Shown here: piece after piece, positions 37,363 to 46,669 of the stretch
Numbering within the stretch: the stretch's first letter is position 1
How the letters are laid out: each line of letters starts with the position of its first letter
Source of the DNA: Ostreococcus lucimarinus CCE9901
Taxonomy: Eukaryota > Chlorophyta > Mamiellophyceae > Mamiellales > Bathycoccaceae
Assembly (NCBI RefSeq): GCF_000092065.1
Contig: NC_009355.1
Span: 310,001-374,000 of the forward strand
Reading direction: 5' to 3'
DNA length: 64,000 nucleotides
The notes under the pieces: model-generated
Seen by the model: the letters and a program-made list of their open reading frames with translations, nothing else
Told to the model about the DNA's origin: nothing
Databases searched by the model: none
Position numbers and translations under genes: made by a program

Positions 37363-37513
37363 TCGTCATATTCATGTAGCTAAGTCCACCGTTTGTTCAC
37401 GCGCGCGCGCGCGCATCGCGACTTCACCGCTCGATTCTAGCGTCGCTCGGCGCGACAGCCGCGCTTCAAACGCGGCGCGACCGCACTTCGAGCCTCGCGA
37501 CGACCGCCGGCGC

Positions 37514-37681
37514 ATGCCGAACCCGTCGCAGCCTCCATCCGTTTTCCGCATCGCCGCTTTCACGCTCATCGGCGCCGCGATCGGGTTCTACGCGCAGAAC
37601 GAGATCGAACGCGACTACAAAGACAAACAGTTGGCTGCGTACGAAGAATATCTCGAGCGTCGCGCGAAAGCGAAGAAATAA
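37514..37681 (+). CDS. 55-residue single-span protein, probably mitochondrial
   Basis: A complete small frame with ATG at 37514 and TAA at 37679-37681. After MPNPSQPPS comes a hydrophobic helix (VFRIAAFTLIGAAIGFYAQ, residues 10-28) and a charged helix with NEIERDYKDKQLAAYEEYLERRAKAKK. The N-in/C-charged layout is like supernumerary subunits of respiratory complexes or small TOM/ATP-synthase subunits; I cannot name one. Coding look: it has plausible codon use and no stop within the frame. The gap to the PP2C start is only 57 bases, so both may share a transcript. Confidence 0.62.
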   Translation: MPNPSQPPSVFRIAAFTLIGAAIGFYAQNEIERDYKDKQLAAYEEYLERRAKAKK

Positions 37682-37738
37682 TCGCGCCGTCGTTCGCGCG
37701 CGCCGCGTCGACGCGTCCCGACGTCGAAGCGCGTCGAC

Positions 37739-38941
37739 ATGGACGCGAGTCGCCGCCGGAGCGGGTCGTTGGAGTTCGGCGTGGTGGAGAACTGCGCGCC
37801 GAATGAAGCGTTTAATTTGAATGGCTTTGGGTTCGCGTTCGACGCGTGCGCGATACGAGGCGAACGGCCGTACATGGAGGATCGATGGTGCGCGGTGTTG
37901 GATGAGGAGATAGGAGCGTTTGTGCTTGCGGTGTACGATGGACACGGCGGCGCGGCGGTGAGTTCGCACTTGAGCGCGCACCTGGCGCGGGAGGTGCTGG
38001 GGGAGGCGACGCTGCGGAGTGATCCAGAGACGGCGCTGAAACGGGCGTTTAAGCGTGTGAATGACGTCGTGTGCGATCGGAATCCAGGTGATATGCGAGG
38101 GATGTATGGGAGACCAGGGGCGGGTTCGACGGCGATCATGGCGCTGATTATTCCGCCTAAAATGTACGTAGCGAACGTGGGCGATTCGCGCGCCACGGCG
38201 TTGGACAATCGAGGGCAGGTGACGTTTGAGTCGAAGGATCAGCGCCCGTGCGTGGCTGAGGAGAAGGAAAGAATAGTTAGAGATGGTGGGTTCGTCAAGC
38301 GCGGTAGAGATGGGACGTTGCGAACGTGTGGTATATTAGCGGTGTCGCGCGCTTTCGGCAACGCGGGCATCAAGCAGTTTTTATCCGTCGAACCGGAGGT
38401 GTACGCTGTAGATTTGGAGACCGTTGATTCGTTGATTTTATGCTCAGACGGGTTGACTGATGTCATGGGGAGTAAGTTGGCGAGTGAAACGATGCGCGCG
38501 GCGCCAGTCGGCGTAGTGGCCTCTTCGCCCTCGCCCGTACGGACGAGACGCGTCGCCAACTCGCTCGTCACTCTCGCGCGCGTTCGGCAAAGTAGAGACA
38601 ATATCAGCGCTGTCGTGCTCCAGGCGCGAAAGTTATCGTCCATTACGTTTCCTTCTCTAGATACTCCGGTCTCTGATGTGCAAGCCACGTTTGGAACGCC
38701 AGAGACGGTGCAGTATAATCCGGCGCCCGCCGACGTGAAGGACGGCCAAGACGCTGCGTCACGAGCGGCGCTAGATTTCGACGCGAACAAAGAGGGCGTG
38801 ACTGTAGACGAGAAGGTGAGCGCGCAAGAGCACGATGACGATGCGCAGGCTTCTGATGACGATGGACTCTCGTCGCCTGTTCCGAGTGTCATGAGAGAAT
38901 CGACACAAGCAATCACGCCAATCATTCACGCGAGCGGTTGA
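37739..38941 (+). CDS. PP2C-family protein phosphatase
   Basis: 400 residues. All PP2C metal and core motifs are present: GERPYMEDRW, LAVYDGHGG, GAGSTAIMALI, VANVGDSRA, GILAVSRAFGN, LILCSDGLTDVM and SRDNISAVVL. The catalytic domain spans about 35-295. The remaining hundred residues are acidic and Ser/Asp/Thr rich, presumably disordered and regulatory. PP2C enzymes remove phosphate from Ser/Thr using Mn/Mg. Which pathway it serves is not evident; there is no clear membrane or organelle signal. Confidence 0.93.
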   Translation: MDASRRRSGSLEFGVVENCAPNEAFNLNGFGFAFDACAIRGERPYMEDRWCAVLDEEIGAFVLAVYDGHGGAAVSSHLSAHLAREVLGEATLRSDPETALKRAFKRVNDVVCDRNPGDMRGMYGRPGAGSTAIMALIIPPKMYVANVGDSRATALDNRGQVTFESKDQRPCVAEEKERIVRDGGFVKRGRDGTLRTCGILAVSRAFGNAGIKQFLSVEPEVYAVDLETVDSLILCSDGLTDVMGSKLASETMRAAPVGVVASSPSPVRTRRVANSLVTLARVRQSRDNISAVVLQARKLSSITFPSLDTPVSDVQATFGTPETVQYNPAPADVKDGQDAASRAALDFDANKEGVTVDEKVSAQEHDDDAQASDDDGLSSPVPSVMRESTQAITPIIHASG

Positions 38942-39015
38942 AATTGCAAGTTGATAGCAGCGCGCGCGTCTAGTGGGGATTACAAAGTGTATGTTTAATA
39001 CGAAGGACAACAGTA

Positions 39016-41124
39016 TTACGGCGTTGTCGTCGTTGCTTGGGGTTTATTTCGCATCTTCGTAGCGAGTTTCGCCGCTTTCTCGTCCGTCAACACTCCGATG
39101 GCGGACCAGTACGAAAAACCCGCCAAGACGTAAAACGCGGGAGCCAGGAGCAAGGCGTGTTGCAAGTCGTACTTCGAGGCCAGGGATGCCACTAAAAGCG
39201 GTCCAATTCCTGCGACCATGTTTCTCACTGCGAGGTGCGCTGCCGCGGCGACGCTCGGCGTCTCTGGTAGGGCATCTCGCGTCATCACCGCCGTCGGCGC
39301 TCGGAATATTTCCGAAGCTACGATGCCCGGGAACAAGTACATGAGGGACGTTTTATAGTCATCGGCGAGAAGAGACGCAGCGAGTAACGGACCAGCTGCG
39401 ATCGTCATGATGGATATAAACCACCTCTGCCCATTCGGTCCGCGGGATTGGAGTCTATCACAAATCCAACCCCCGCCGAGACCACCGGTGACGCCCGCGA
39501 TTGGGATGACCATCGCCAGGAGCGGGTCGTACTCTTGCGGCGTGAGCGAAAATACGCGCTCGTAAAACGCCGCTTGAAAGGCAATCATGGACCATCCGGC
39601 GACGTCAGATAATGTCGCCGCCGTCGTGACTTGTCTAAACGCTTCGCTATCGAAACATCTGGTCAAGGAGTCGAACATGTCGTTCTTCTCCGTCGGCTTG
39701 ATGGGGACGGAGGTGTACTGGCCAGCCATGTTGCTTTGCGCCGCGGCCGCTCGCGCGGCGGTTCTCACTCGCTGCTCCTCCGTCGTGAGATCGTCTTCGT
39801 CGATCGTCGAGCCCACGAGAGCGACCAACCCACCGTTGTCGATCGCGGGCAGAGATTTGTACATCTTCTCTTTGAGTTTGCGTCGCTCCCGCTGCGCCTT
39901 TCGCTCTTGCGCGCGCTTGCGCCGCTTCACCGCGCGCGATCCCGTGGACGTGCGCCCGGGATCACCTATCGTGAACAAAATCAGCGGTACTATGATCAAA
40001 CCCGGAAGCGCGACGATGTCGTAAATTTGATGCCACGACATCCCCGAAGACAGCATGGCGTCGCCGACTGTGTTCTCCAAGACGGTGCCGACGTTTGGCG
40101 TCAGCACGACGGCGTCCGCGGTGGTGTACAAAATCGTGTGCGCGCCCAAGGCGCCGATCTCCGTCAAGTACGTCAACGGAAGCGTGATTGGCTCGTTGGA
40201 GAATATGGGATCCTCCGCTCCCGGAGGCAGCGGCGTGCGCCCGACGAAAGCACCGCTCGCGAAACTCACCGCGCGCCCGGCGTGAATGGCCAAATTATAC
40301 ACGCTCAGCGCGAGCGCCTTGTTCCTCGGGAACATCTCCGGAATCATGCTAAACGCCACCGGGTTCTGCGCCCCGTTTCCGACCGCGAACAATCCACGAG
40401 AAATCAACAACGCGGTAAAATTCTCCGAGTGCGCCGTCATGAACGACGCCGCCGTCCACGTCGCCGCCCCCAACGCGAGCAAATTTTTTCGATCCACCGT
40501 ATCCGCCAACACCCCCACGAACGGCAACAGCAACGAATACGTCACCGTGAACAGCGTCGTCAGCACCGCGCCTTGCCCATCGTCCAGCTTCAAATCCGCG
40601 CTCATCGCCGGGAGCAAACTCGGCAACAGAAACCCCGTCGCCGACGCGTGACAGTACGCGCACGTCAGCAACCCCAGCGCCCACGCCGCGCGTCGCTCCC
40701 CTTCCGTTCGAAACCTCCCGCCTCGCCCGCCCGCGTCCGCGTCCGCGCCGCGCCGATCATCGCGTTCGCCCTCGTCGTCCTCGCTCGCGTCGTCGAACGC
40801 GTCCGGGAACGCGTCGAGCGTCGCGCCGTCGACCGACCGCGTCCCGTCCGCGTCAGCATCGTCGACGTCGTCGCGCCGCGCCGTCCCCGTTTCGCGCGCG
40901 CGCACCGCCTCGGCGCGCGTCGCCGCGCGCGCGCGACGTCGCGCGGCGTCCGCGCCGTCGCGCGTCGCGCCGCGCGTCGCCGCGTCGCGCGACGCGCGCG
41001 TCGTCGTCGACGCCGCGGATACGATTCGACGTCGCGGACGTTCGCGCGTCGTCGCGACGCGCGCGATCGCGATCGATCGCGACGGCGCGGACGTCGACGC
41101 CGCGCGCGTCGACGCCGCGCGCAT
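39016..41124 (-). CDS. Major facilitator transporter (spinster-like)
   Basis: 702 residues from the ATG complementary to 41122-41124. The first 150 residues are Arg/Ala rich then acidic, possibly a long plastid leader plus a linker. The MFS body starts near residue 150 (AWALGLLTCAYCHASATGFLLPSLLPAM) and holds about 12 spans in two halves separated by a cytosolic loop of about 150 residues. The loop contains a Lys/Arg cluster. ADTVDRKNLLALG matches the MFS signature between spans two and three, and GGWICDRLQSRGPNGQRW its repeat in the second half. Homology is closest to Spns-like sugar/lipid carriers by overall look; the substrate is unknown. Confidence 0.85.
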   Translation of the reverse strand: MRAASTRAASTSAPSRSIAIARVATTRERPRRRIVSAASTTTRASRDAATRGATRDGADAARRRARAATRAEAVRARETGTARRDDVDDADADGTRSVDGATLDAFPDAFDDASEDDEGERDDRRGADADAGGRGGRFRTEGERRAAWALGLLTCAYCHASATGFLLPSLLPAMSADLKLDDGQGAVLTTLFTVTYSLLLPFVGVLADTVDRKNLLALGAATWTAASFMTAHSENFTALLISRGLFAVGNGAQNPVAFSMIPEMFPRNKALALSVYNLAIHAGRAVSFASGAFVGRTPLPPGAEDPIFSNEPITLPLTYLTEIGALGAHTILYTTADAVVLTPNVGTVLENTVGDAMLSSGMSWHQIYDIVALPGLIIVPLILFTIGDPGRTSTGSRAVKRRKRAQERKAQRERRKLKEKMYKSLPAIDNGGLVALVGSTIDEDDLTTEEQRVRTAARAAAAQSNMAGQYTSVPIKPTEKNDMFDSLTRCFDSEAFRQVTTAATLSDVAGWSMIAFQAAFYERVFSLTPQEYDPLLAMVIPIAGVTGGLGGGWICDRLQSRGPNGQRWFISIMTIAAGPLLAASLLADDYKTSLMYLFPGIVASEIFRAPTAVMTRDALPETPSVAAAAHLAVRNMVAGIGPLLVASLASKYDLQHALLLAPAFYVLAGFSYWSAIGVLTDEKAAKLATKMRNKPQATTTTP

Positions 41125-41174
41125 CGAGCGAGCCCGCGTCGCGCGCGCGTCGCGCAGTCCCGGCACCGCGCGAC

Positions 41175-41204
41175 GATTTGATTTGATTTGATTTGATTTG
41201 ATTT
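41175..41204. repeat. GATTT pentanucleotide repeat in divergent promoter
   Basis: Six perfect GATTT units lie between the MFS gene and ERV46, an AT-rich island in GC-rich surroundings. A regulatory or nucleosome-excluding role is possible. Confidence 0.88.
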
Positions 41205-41249
41205 CACTTCGCGAGACATCGCGACGCGGTGACGCGCGAAGAAGGCGCC

Positions 41250-42428
41250 ATGCGCCGCGACGACGCGTTCCGCGACCGCTTCGACCTGTTCCCGAAGATA
41301 TCCGACGACTTCGCGCGGCGCACGGCGACGGGCGGCGCGATCGCGACGATCGGGCTGGCGCTCATGGTGATTTTGTTTCTTCAGCAGACGGCGGAACTGA
41401 TGCGAACGACGACGGCGTACGACCTGCGCGTGGACGACGGCGTCGCGGGAGCGACGAAGAAGATCGTGATCAACGTGGACCTGACGCTGCGGGCGATGCA
41501 CTGCGCGCAGGTGAGCCTGGACGCGATGGACGTGACGGGGGAGACGCGGCTGGACGTGTCGAGGAGCGAGGTGCGGACGACGCGAGTGGACGCGCGAGGG
41601 CGGGCGATCGCGATGACGAGCGAACGGACGGCGGTGAACGCGAAAACGGAGGCGGGGGAGCGCGAGAGGGAAGCGACGGGAGGGAGGTCGGCGTGCGGGG
41701 ATTGTTACGGCGCGGCGGAGGCGGGGACGTGCTGCGACGACTGCGACTCTGTGCGAGAGGCGTATCGCGTCAAGGGATGGGCGCTGCCGGATCTGCGACG
41801 GGTGACGCAGTGCACGAAGGAGTACGATGTGGTGGCGATGCGCAACGAACACAAGGAGGGGTGCCACTTTTCGGGACACTTTGAGGTGAACAAGGTGGCG
41901 GGGAACTTTCACATCGCGCCGGGGAAGAGTTATAACAATCTGGGACAGCACGTGCACGATTTATCCCCGTTCGCGGGCGTGGAGAGCTTCAATTTTTCGC
42001 ACATCATTCATAAGTTGTCGTTCGGGGAAGAATTTCCGGGCGTGGTGAACCCGCTGGACGGCGTGACGAGGACGATGGACGACGCGAACGCCGGCGTGTA
42101 TCAGTACCGACTCTCCGTCGTCCCGGCGCGTTACAAGTACCTAGGCTTTCGCGCGCGCGTGGTGGAGAGTAACGATTACTCTGTCACCGATCATTTTCGT
42201 GGTTTTGACGTGACGAAGAATCCAGGTCTGCCAGGCCTCTTCTTCTTTTACGATTTGTCGCCGTTGCGCGTCGAGTACGAGGAACGTCGAATCGGATTTT
42301 TTCAATATCTGTCAAACGTCGCGGCCATCATAGGCGGCGTGAGCGCGGTGGTGAACATCGTAGACGGCTTGGTGTATCGCGGCCAGCGCGCGTTGCGAGA
42401 AAAGGTCGATTTAGGGAAGCAAGGGTAG
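41250..42428 (+). CDS. ERV46: ERGIC3/Erv46-type cargo receptor of COPII vesicles
   Basis: 392 residues from the ATG at 41250. The cytosolic start RDRFDLFPKISDDFARRTATGG leads to span one (about 36-55). The large lumenal domain has the conserved cysteines in SACGDCYGA, TCCDDCDSVREAY, VTQCTKEYD and EGCHFSGHFEVNKVAGNFH, plus HDLSPF and SFNFSHIIHKLSFGEEFPG. Span two sits near residues 355-375 before a short tail. Erv46 pairs with Erv41 to move secretory proteins between ER and Golgi. The family order is complete; the tail QRALREKVDLGKQG has no di-lysine but could carry other COPI/COPII signals. Confidence 0.95.
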   Translation: MRRDDAFRDRFDLFPKISDDFARRTATGGAIATIGLALMVILFLQQTAELMRTTTAYDLRVDDGVAGATKKIVINVDLTLRAMHCAQVSLDAMDVTGETRLDVSRSEVRTTRVDARGRAIAMTSERTAVNAKTEAGEREREATGGRSACGDCYGAAEAGTCCDDCDSVREAYRVKGWALPDLRRVTQCTKEYDVVAMRNEHKEGCHFSGHFEVNKVAGNFHIAPGKSYNNLGQHVHDLSPFAGVESFNFSHIIHKLSFGEEFPGVVNPLDGVTRTMDDANAGVYQYRLSVVPARYKYLGFRARVVESNDYSVTDHFRGFDVTKNPGLPGLFFFYDLSPLRVEYEERRIGFFQYLSNVAAIIGGVSAVVNIVDGLVYRGQRALREKVDLGKQG

Positions 42429-42536
42429 CGTTGTGATCAGATGTTGCATCAAATTACAGGACGTCAAAATACACTCGACGGCGAATTTTCATCCTTCCGT
42501 CGTTTTATTGAAAGTTGCGAGAATTTAAGAGTTTGT

Positions 42537-43379
42537 TCAAGGCGGCGGGCCGTCTGGGTGGCACCTCTTGCGAAGATCCATAGCTTCCTTCGCGCACCGC
42601 TGACCCAGCGCCGCTAACTTTCGCATGCCATCCAAGAAAGAAAGCGTACCGTCCGCGATGGCCGCCTTGATCGCGTCGTAATCGTCGTGGCACTGCCGTT
42701 CGAGCCTTCGCGCCTCGGCGTCGCAGTCATCCGGGTCATCGCCGAAAGTCTCGCCACTTCCGACGACTTGGATCTCCCCGACGCACTTCGACACCTCCGC
42801 CGCGGTCTCCGTCGCGCACGCCTGTCCGAGTTCGGCGAACGAAGCCGCGCACTCGAAAGGCGCCAGCTCGTTCTTTTCGCAACGCGTCTTCAACCGCGCC
42901 GCCTTCTCCTCGCATTCCTTTTCGATCCTCGTCAGCTCGCGCTCGCACGCCTTCGTCATTTCCGCGCACGATTGTCCGATTTCCATCATCTTCGTCGCGC
43001 ACGCTTCGCCCACCGTCACGAATTCCTTCGCCGCGTCCTCCGCGCTCGCGTCGCCTCGCGAAAACGCCGCCGCCGCGTCCCGCAGCGCCTTCGCGCACTT
43101 CTCTCCCTCCTCCGCGACCTCGTCCACGCACGACCGCGCGTCATCGGCGTCACCGCCGCCGAGCGCCGCGAGCGCGCTCCGCACCAGCGTCGCGAGCGCG
43201 TCCCGCGCGCTCCCACCGTCGCGAACCGCGCGCGCCAGCGCGCGCGTCCCGTCGTCTCCCGCTCGACGATTCGCGACCGCGCGCGCGTTCGCACCGCGTA
43301 TTCCACCGCGCGAGGCGACGATCGCGACGAGCGCGACGAGCGCGACGCTCGAGCGCGCGCGCGCGCGTCTTCGAGGCAT
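42537..43379 (-). CDS. Secreted Cys-rich helical-repeat protein, unknown
   Basis: 280 residues. A signal peptide (Arg-rich start, then VALVALVAIVASRGG) probably ends near residue 30. From residue 80 to the end, cysteines recur in helical surroundings about every 15-25 residues (CVDEVAEEGEKCAKAL, GEACATKMMEIGQSCAEM, CERELTRIEKECEEKA, GQACATETAAEVSKC, CDAEARRLERQCHDDY, GQRCAKEAMDLRKRC). The G-x-x-C-A-[TK]-E spacing suggests helical hairpins stapled by disulfides. No named family is recognised. It could be a lumenal or cell-surface protein. Confidence 0.62.
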   Translation of the reverse strand: MPRRRARARSSVALVALVAIVASRGGIRGANARAVANRRAGDDGTRALARAVRDGGSARDALATLVRSALAALGGGDADDARSCVDEVAEEGEKCAKALRDAAAAFSRGDASAEDAAKEFVTVGEACATKMMEIGQSCAEMTKACERELTRIEKECEEKAARLKTRCEKNELAPFECAASFAELGQACATETAAEVSKCVGEIQVVGSGETFGDDPDDCDAEARRLERQCHDDYDAIKAAIADGTLSFLDGMRKLAALGQRCAKEAMDLRKRCHPDGPPP

Positions 43380-43528
43380 CGCGCGACGCGCTGTGCGACG
43401 ACGCGCGCGGGAGGATTCGACGCGCGTCTTGTAATCCGTGTGTTACATGTCCCGGTCGTGAGACTTTATCCACTCGGCGCGCCGACGCGCGCGCGACACA
43501 CGACGACGACGCGCGACGACGACGCGCG

Positions 43529-44284
43529 ATGCCGACGGCGATGACGACGACGATGGGCGCGCTCGCGTCGACGCGGAGCGGGACGCGACAGAGCGCGAAC
43601 GCGACGCGACGCGCGCGAAAAGCGCGCGGGACGATGATGGTGACGTCGGCGATGATGACGACGGCGGGACGACGCGCGGGACGCGCCTCGGTCGTGACGC
43701 GGGCGAGCGAGGAGACGGAGGATGAATTCGAGGCGAAACTCGGCGCGCTGCGAGGGAAGCGGTCGAAGCGGGCGGCGAACAGCTCGACGGGTGCGGCGGA
43801 TGAGGTCGGCGACGCGCCGAAGCGAAGCGCGGCGTCGCAGCAGAGCCGAGCGAAGGGCGTGCGCGAATTCACGGTGACGGAGAACATCGATGAGCCGGCG
43901 ATCGATTGGGGTAACGAGACGATTGTGTTCGAAGGACCGCCGGCGAGAGGGGAGGTGGTGGCGAACGTGGCGATGTCGTGGACGCTGGTGTGGATTCCGT
44001 TGGCGATTCAAGCCGTCGGTCGCGCGCTCTGGTTGAAGTATAAGATTACGGACAAGCGCGTGAGCGTGATTTCGGAATCTCCGTTGAGGAAGGAGCGCAC
44101 GGATATTCCGTTGGATCAAATCGCGGACGTCATCTCCGTCGGCCGCGGGATCGGGGCTTGGGGGGACATGGTCGTCACGCTTCGGAACGGAGAAAAGGTT
44201 GAGATTCGCTCGTTGCCGGATTTCAAAAAGTGCGAAGACGTGATTCGAGAGAAGATGTACAAGGAAAAAATCATCGATTTTTAA
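43529..44284 (+). CDS. Plastid membrane protein with bacterial-type PH domain (YdbT/bPH2-like)
   Basis: 251 residues; several Mets in the first 45 residues leave the start open. The leader (about 1-60) is Arg/Thr/Ala/Met rich and plastid-like. A disordered basic part follows. A membrane stretch lies at about 147-170 (VAMSWTLVWIPLAIQAVGRALWLKYKI). After that the bPH2 core reads KRVSVISESPLRKERTDIPLDQIADVISVGRG, then DMVVTLRNGEKVEIRSLPDFKKCEDVI. bPH2 domains are found in plant plastid-envelope proteins of unclear function. Ligand binding is not deducible. Confidence 0.7.
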   Translation: MPTAMTTTMGALASTRSGTRQSANATRRARKARGTMMVTSAMMTTAGRRAGRASVVTRASEETEDEFEAKLGALRGKRSKRAANSSTGAADEVGDAPKRSAASQQSRAKGVREFTVTENIDEPAIDWGNETIVFEGPPARGEVVANVAMSWTLVWIPLAIQAVGRALWLKYKITDKRVSVISESPLRKERTDIPLDQIADVISVGRGIGAWGDMVVTLRNGEKVEIRSLPDFKKCEDVIREKMYKEKIIDF

Positions 44285-44347
44285 ATTCTAAATAATATTC
44301 ATTCTCTACGAGCTAAAACTACCCCCACCGTAACCACCGCTTCGTCG

Positions 44348-45027
44348 TCAACCGCTTCGATAATCGAACTCGACGACGGATTGGCCCGCGACGGCCGGCA
44401 TTTCTTGCGCCTCCCACGCCGCGCGATCGTCCTCGTACGACGCGCGCTTCACGACGCACGGCTCGACGGGCACGCACTTCCCCAATCGCGCCGTTCGCGT
44501 CGGACTCACGAACCTATTCGGCAAATTCCTCGCCCCCGACGGTCGCTCGCGCCACCAATTCACGAGCACCGTCACGCGTTGCCCGCGAAACCCACCCTCG
44601 TTCGCCAAAACCCCGTGCCAACGATCGCCCTCGAACGCCATCAACCTATTCTTCCTCACCTCGCACGCGAACACCCTCTCCGGCGTCTCCGGCCAGAGTC
44701 CGCTCGCCGTCTCCTCGCCCGCCTCGCTCGCCGTCGTCTGATCGAACGCCGCCGTCGCGCCTCCCCCTCGCTCCCCGTCGACGTAAAACACGCTCGCCAT
44801 CGCCGGAAACGTCCTCGTCCCGACCCCATCGCGCATCGCCACGTCACAATCCGCGTGATACGCCTTCGGCCGCTCGTTCCACGCGACGTCTTGTATCCAC
44901 CACTCCGCGCCCGCGAGCGCGTCGTCGTCGGCGAGCCCGAGCGCCGCCGCGCACCCGCCCGCGAGCGCCTCGATCGCGCACCGCGGCGCCGCGAGCGCGC
45001 GTCTCGGCGTCCAGAACGCGCTCGTCA

Positions 45028-45067
<40 letters not shown>

Positions 45068-45226
45068 GTCGTCGTCGCCGCCGACCGCGTCCTCGTCCAA
45101 CCATCCCTCGCGCGACGTCGCGGGGTCGTACCCGCCGTCCGCGAGCGCGACGTACGCGTCGACGAACGCGCCGACGCGCGCGAACGCGTCGGCGTCGAGC
45201 GCGTCGTCGACGACGGCGAATCGCAT
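44348..45226 (-). CDS. 2-oxoglutarate/Fe(II) oxygenase-like protein
   Basis: 292 residues from the ATG complementary to 45224-45226. Iron-ligand candidates are YHADCD (H-x-D) at about residue 136 and DRWHGVLAN (second His) near residue 218. GFRGQRVTVLVNWW supplies the following Arg that binds 2OG and the final strand. This is the layout of prolyl-4-hydroxylase-like double-stranded beta-helix enzymes. A poly-Thr run of twelve (residues about 55-67) comes from a trinucleotide repeat and probably forms a flexible linker. The substrate is unknown. The gene is divergent from the RRM protein by about 130 bases. Confidence 0.72.
45029..45066. repeat. CGT trinucleotide repeat inside the 2OG-oxygenase gene
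   Basis: About twelve CGT units, translated on the minus strand as a threonine run. Strain-to-strain length changes would alter the protein linker. Confidence 0.88.
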
Positions 45227-45358
45227 CGCGCGCGTCGACGTGCGGGCGACGGATGGATGGATGGATGCCGAAACGCGACACGCCGACGCGCCGACGCGCG
45301 ACGCCGCGCGCGACGCCGCGCGCGACGTGACCGACGCGTCGCGACGCGTCGCGCGGCC

Positions 45359-46567
45359 ATGCCGCCGAAGAAGACGTTCACCGTGGCGACGAAGGAGGAC
45401 CTGGAACTGCGACGAAAGTATGAATTGCTGCGACAAAAGAAAGAGGCGCGCGCGCGGCGCGAGGAAGCCAAGGCGCGCGAGGACGCGCGCGTGAAGGGCG
45501 CGAGGATGCGCGCGGCGAGCGGCGCGCGGGGCGACGCGCGAGGGACGACGCGCGAGGGGGCGGAATCGAGCGGGCGCGGACGCGACGGCGGCGGCGGACG
45601 CGGAGGACGCGGCGGACGAGACGACGCGAGGGGAAACGCGCGCGTCGGAGGAGGGGGGGGGGACGAGAGGGCGGCGGAGGAACCGGTGGATCCCGCGCAC
45701 GCGCGCGCGAAGGCGATTCTGGCGGGATTGCATAAGAAGAAAGAGCCCGGCGTGGCGGCGTTGAACGCGCGGGCGGCGGCGACGACGGCGGCGGAGAAGG
45801 AATCGGAGGAGGATAAGAAGCCGAAGTTGGTGTTTACGATGGGGAAACGCGCGCCGAAGGTTGCTCCGGTGGTTGTGAAGGCGGCGGAGGAGGAGACGTT
45901 CGGGTACGCGGATACCGTGGTCGGGTACGCGTCGACGGAGACGAAGGCGCCGGAGCCCGAGGCGGCGCCCGAGGCGGAGGCGAAGCCTGAACCGGAGGCG
46001 GAACCCGTGGAAGAGGCACCGGCGCCCGTCGAAGAGGACGCGTCGCAGGGCAAGAAGGAGGTGAAGCGACCGAAGCGACCGGGTTTGCTCTCTCCTGGAA
46101 TCGCGAAACGACAGAAGATGAACACGCCTACGCCGTTCCCGGAAGCCACCGACGGCGTGGGGGAGAGGACGGACAAGGGCGAGCGCGAGATCTTCATCAG
46201 CGACTTACCGGACGGTTGCACGATCGAGAGTCTATCGTTGGCGTGCTATCGCTACGGCCGCGTCAACAGCTGTCGCGTGATCGAGAGAAAGCACTTCGGT
46301 TTCGTCACCTTTGCGGATTCGGCGTCGGCGGAGAAAATCGTAAACGCCGCCATCGCGCACATGAACGATCCCGACAAAGAGCCAGTGATCGTGGACGGGC
46401 GCGTCGTTATGGTTGAATACAGCGTGCAGGCCAAAGGCGACAAGCCTTTCGGAGATGAGATCCGCCAACGCGCGTTGGAGGAACTCGAACGCATTCGCGA
46501 CGGCGAAATAGTCGACGACGGCGGAGACGTCGTCAAGCGTGACATGCTCGTGTACGACGATATTTAG
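45359..46567 (+). CDS. RRM protein with charged coiled-coil start (NELF-E-like layout)
   Basis: 402 residues from the ATG at 45359. A charged helix (LELRRKYELLRQKKEARARREEAKAR) starts the protein. Then come a Gly/Arg/Asp-rich RGG-like stretch, an acidic Glu/Pro stretch and one RRM at about 278-360 (REIFISDLPDGCTIESLSL, YGRVNSCRVIERKHFGFVTF). The short end reads RDMLVYDDI. A single RRM behind an N-terminal coiled coil and RGG stretch recalls NELF-E, but NELF is reported absent from land plants and I see no NELF-E-specific motif, so this is a layout resemblance only. RNA binding itself is likely because RNP1 (KHFGFVTF) is intact. Confidence 0.72.
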   Translation: MPPKKTFTVATKEDLELRRKYELLRQKKEARARREEAKAREDARVKGARMRAASGARGDARGTTREGAESSGRGRDGGGGRGGRGGRDDARGNARVGGGGGDERAAEEPVDPAHARAKAILAGLHKKKEPGVAALNARAAATTAAEKESEEDKKPKLVFTMGKRAPKVAPVVVKAAEEETFGYADTVVGYASTETKAPEPEAAPEAEAKPEPEAEPVEEAPAPVEEDASQGKKEVKRPKRPGLLSPGIAKRQKMNTPTPFPEATDGVGERTDKGEREIFISDLPDGCTIESLSLACYRYGRVNSCRVIERKHFGFVTFADSASAEKIVNAAIAHMNDPDKEPVIVDGRVVMVEYSVQAKGDKPFGDEIRQRALEELERIRDGEIVDDGGDVVKRDMLVYDDI

Positions 46568-46669
46568 CATCGAAATTCTACCACCTGCACCGATTAGCGC
46601 GTTGGATTGTTTAATTCGTATCAATCTCCCGAAAACGCCGAAAACGTCGCTGAACACCCACCGCACACC

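Noticed and set aside
39631-41181. Plus-strand frame of over 500 codons over the MFS gene
   Set aside because: Antisense shadow; the minus strand encodes an ordinary MFS transporter.
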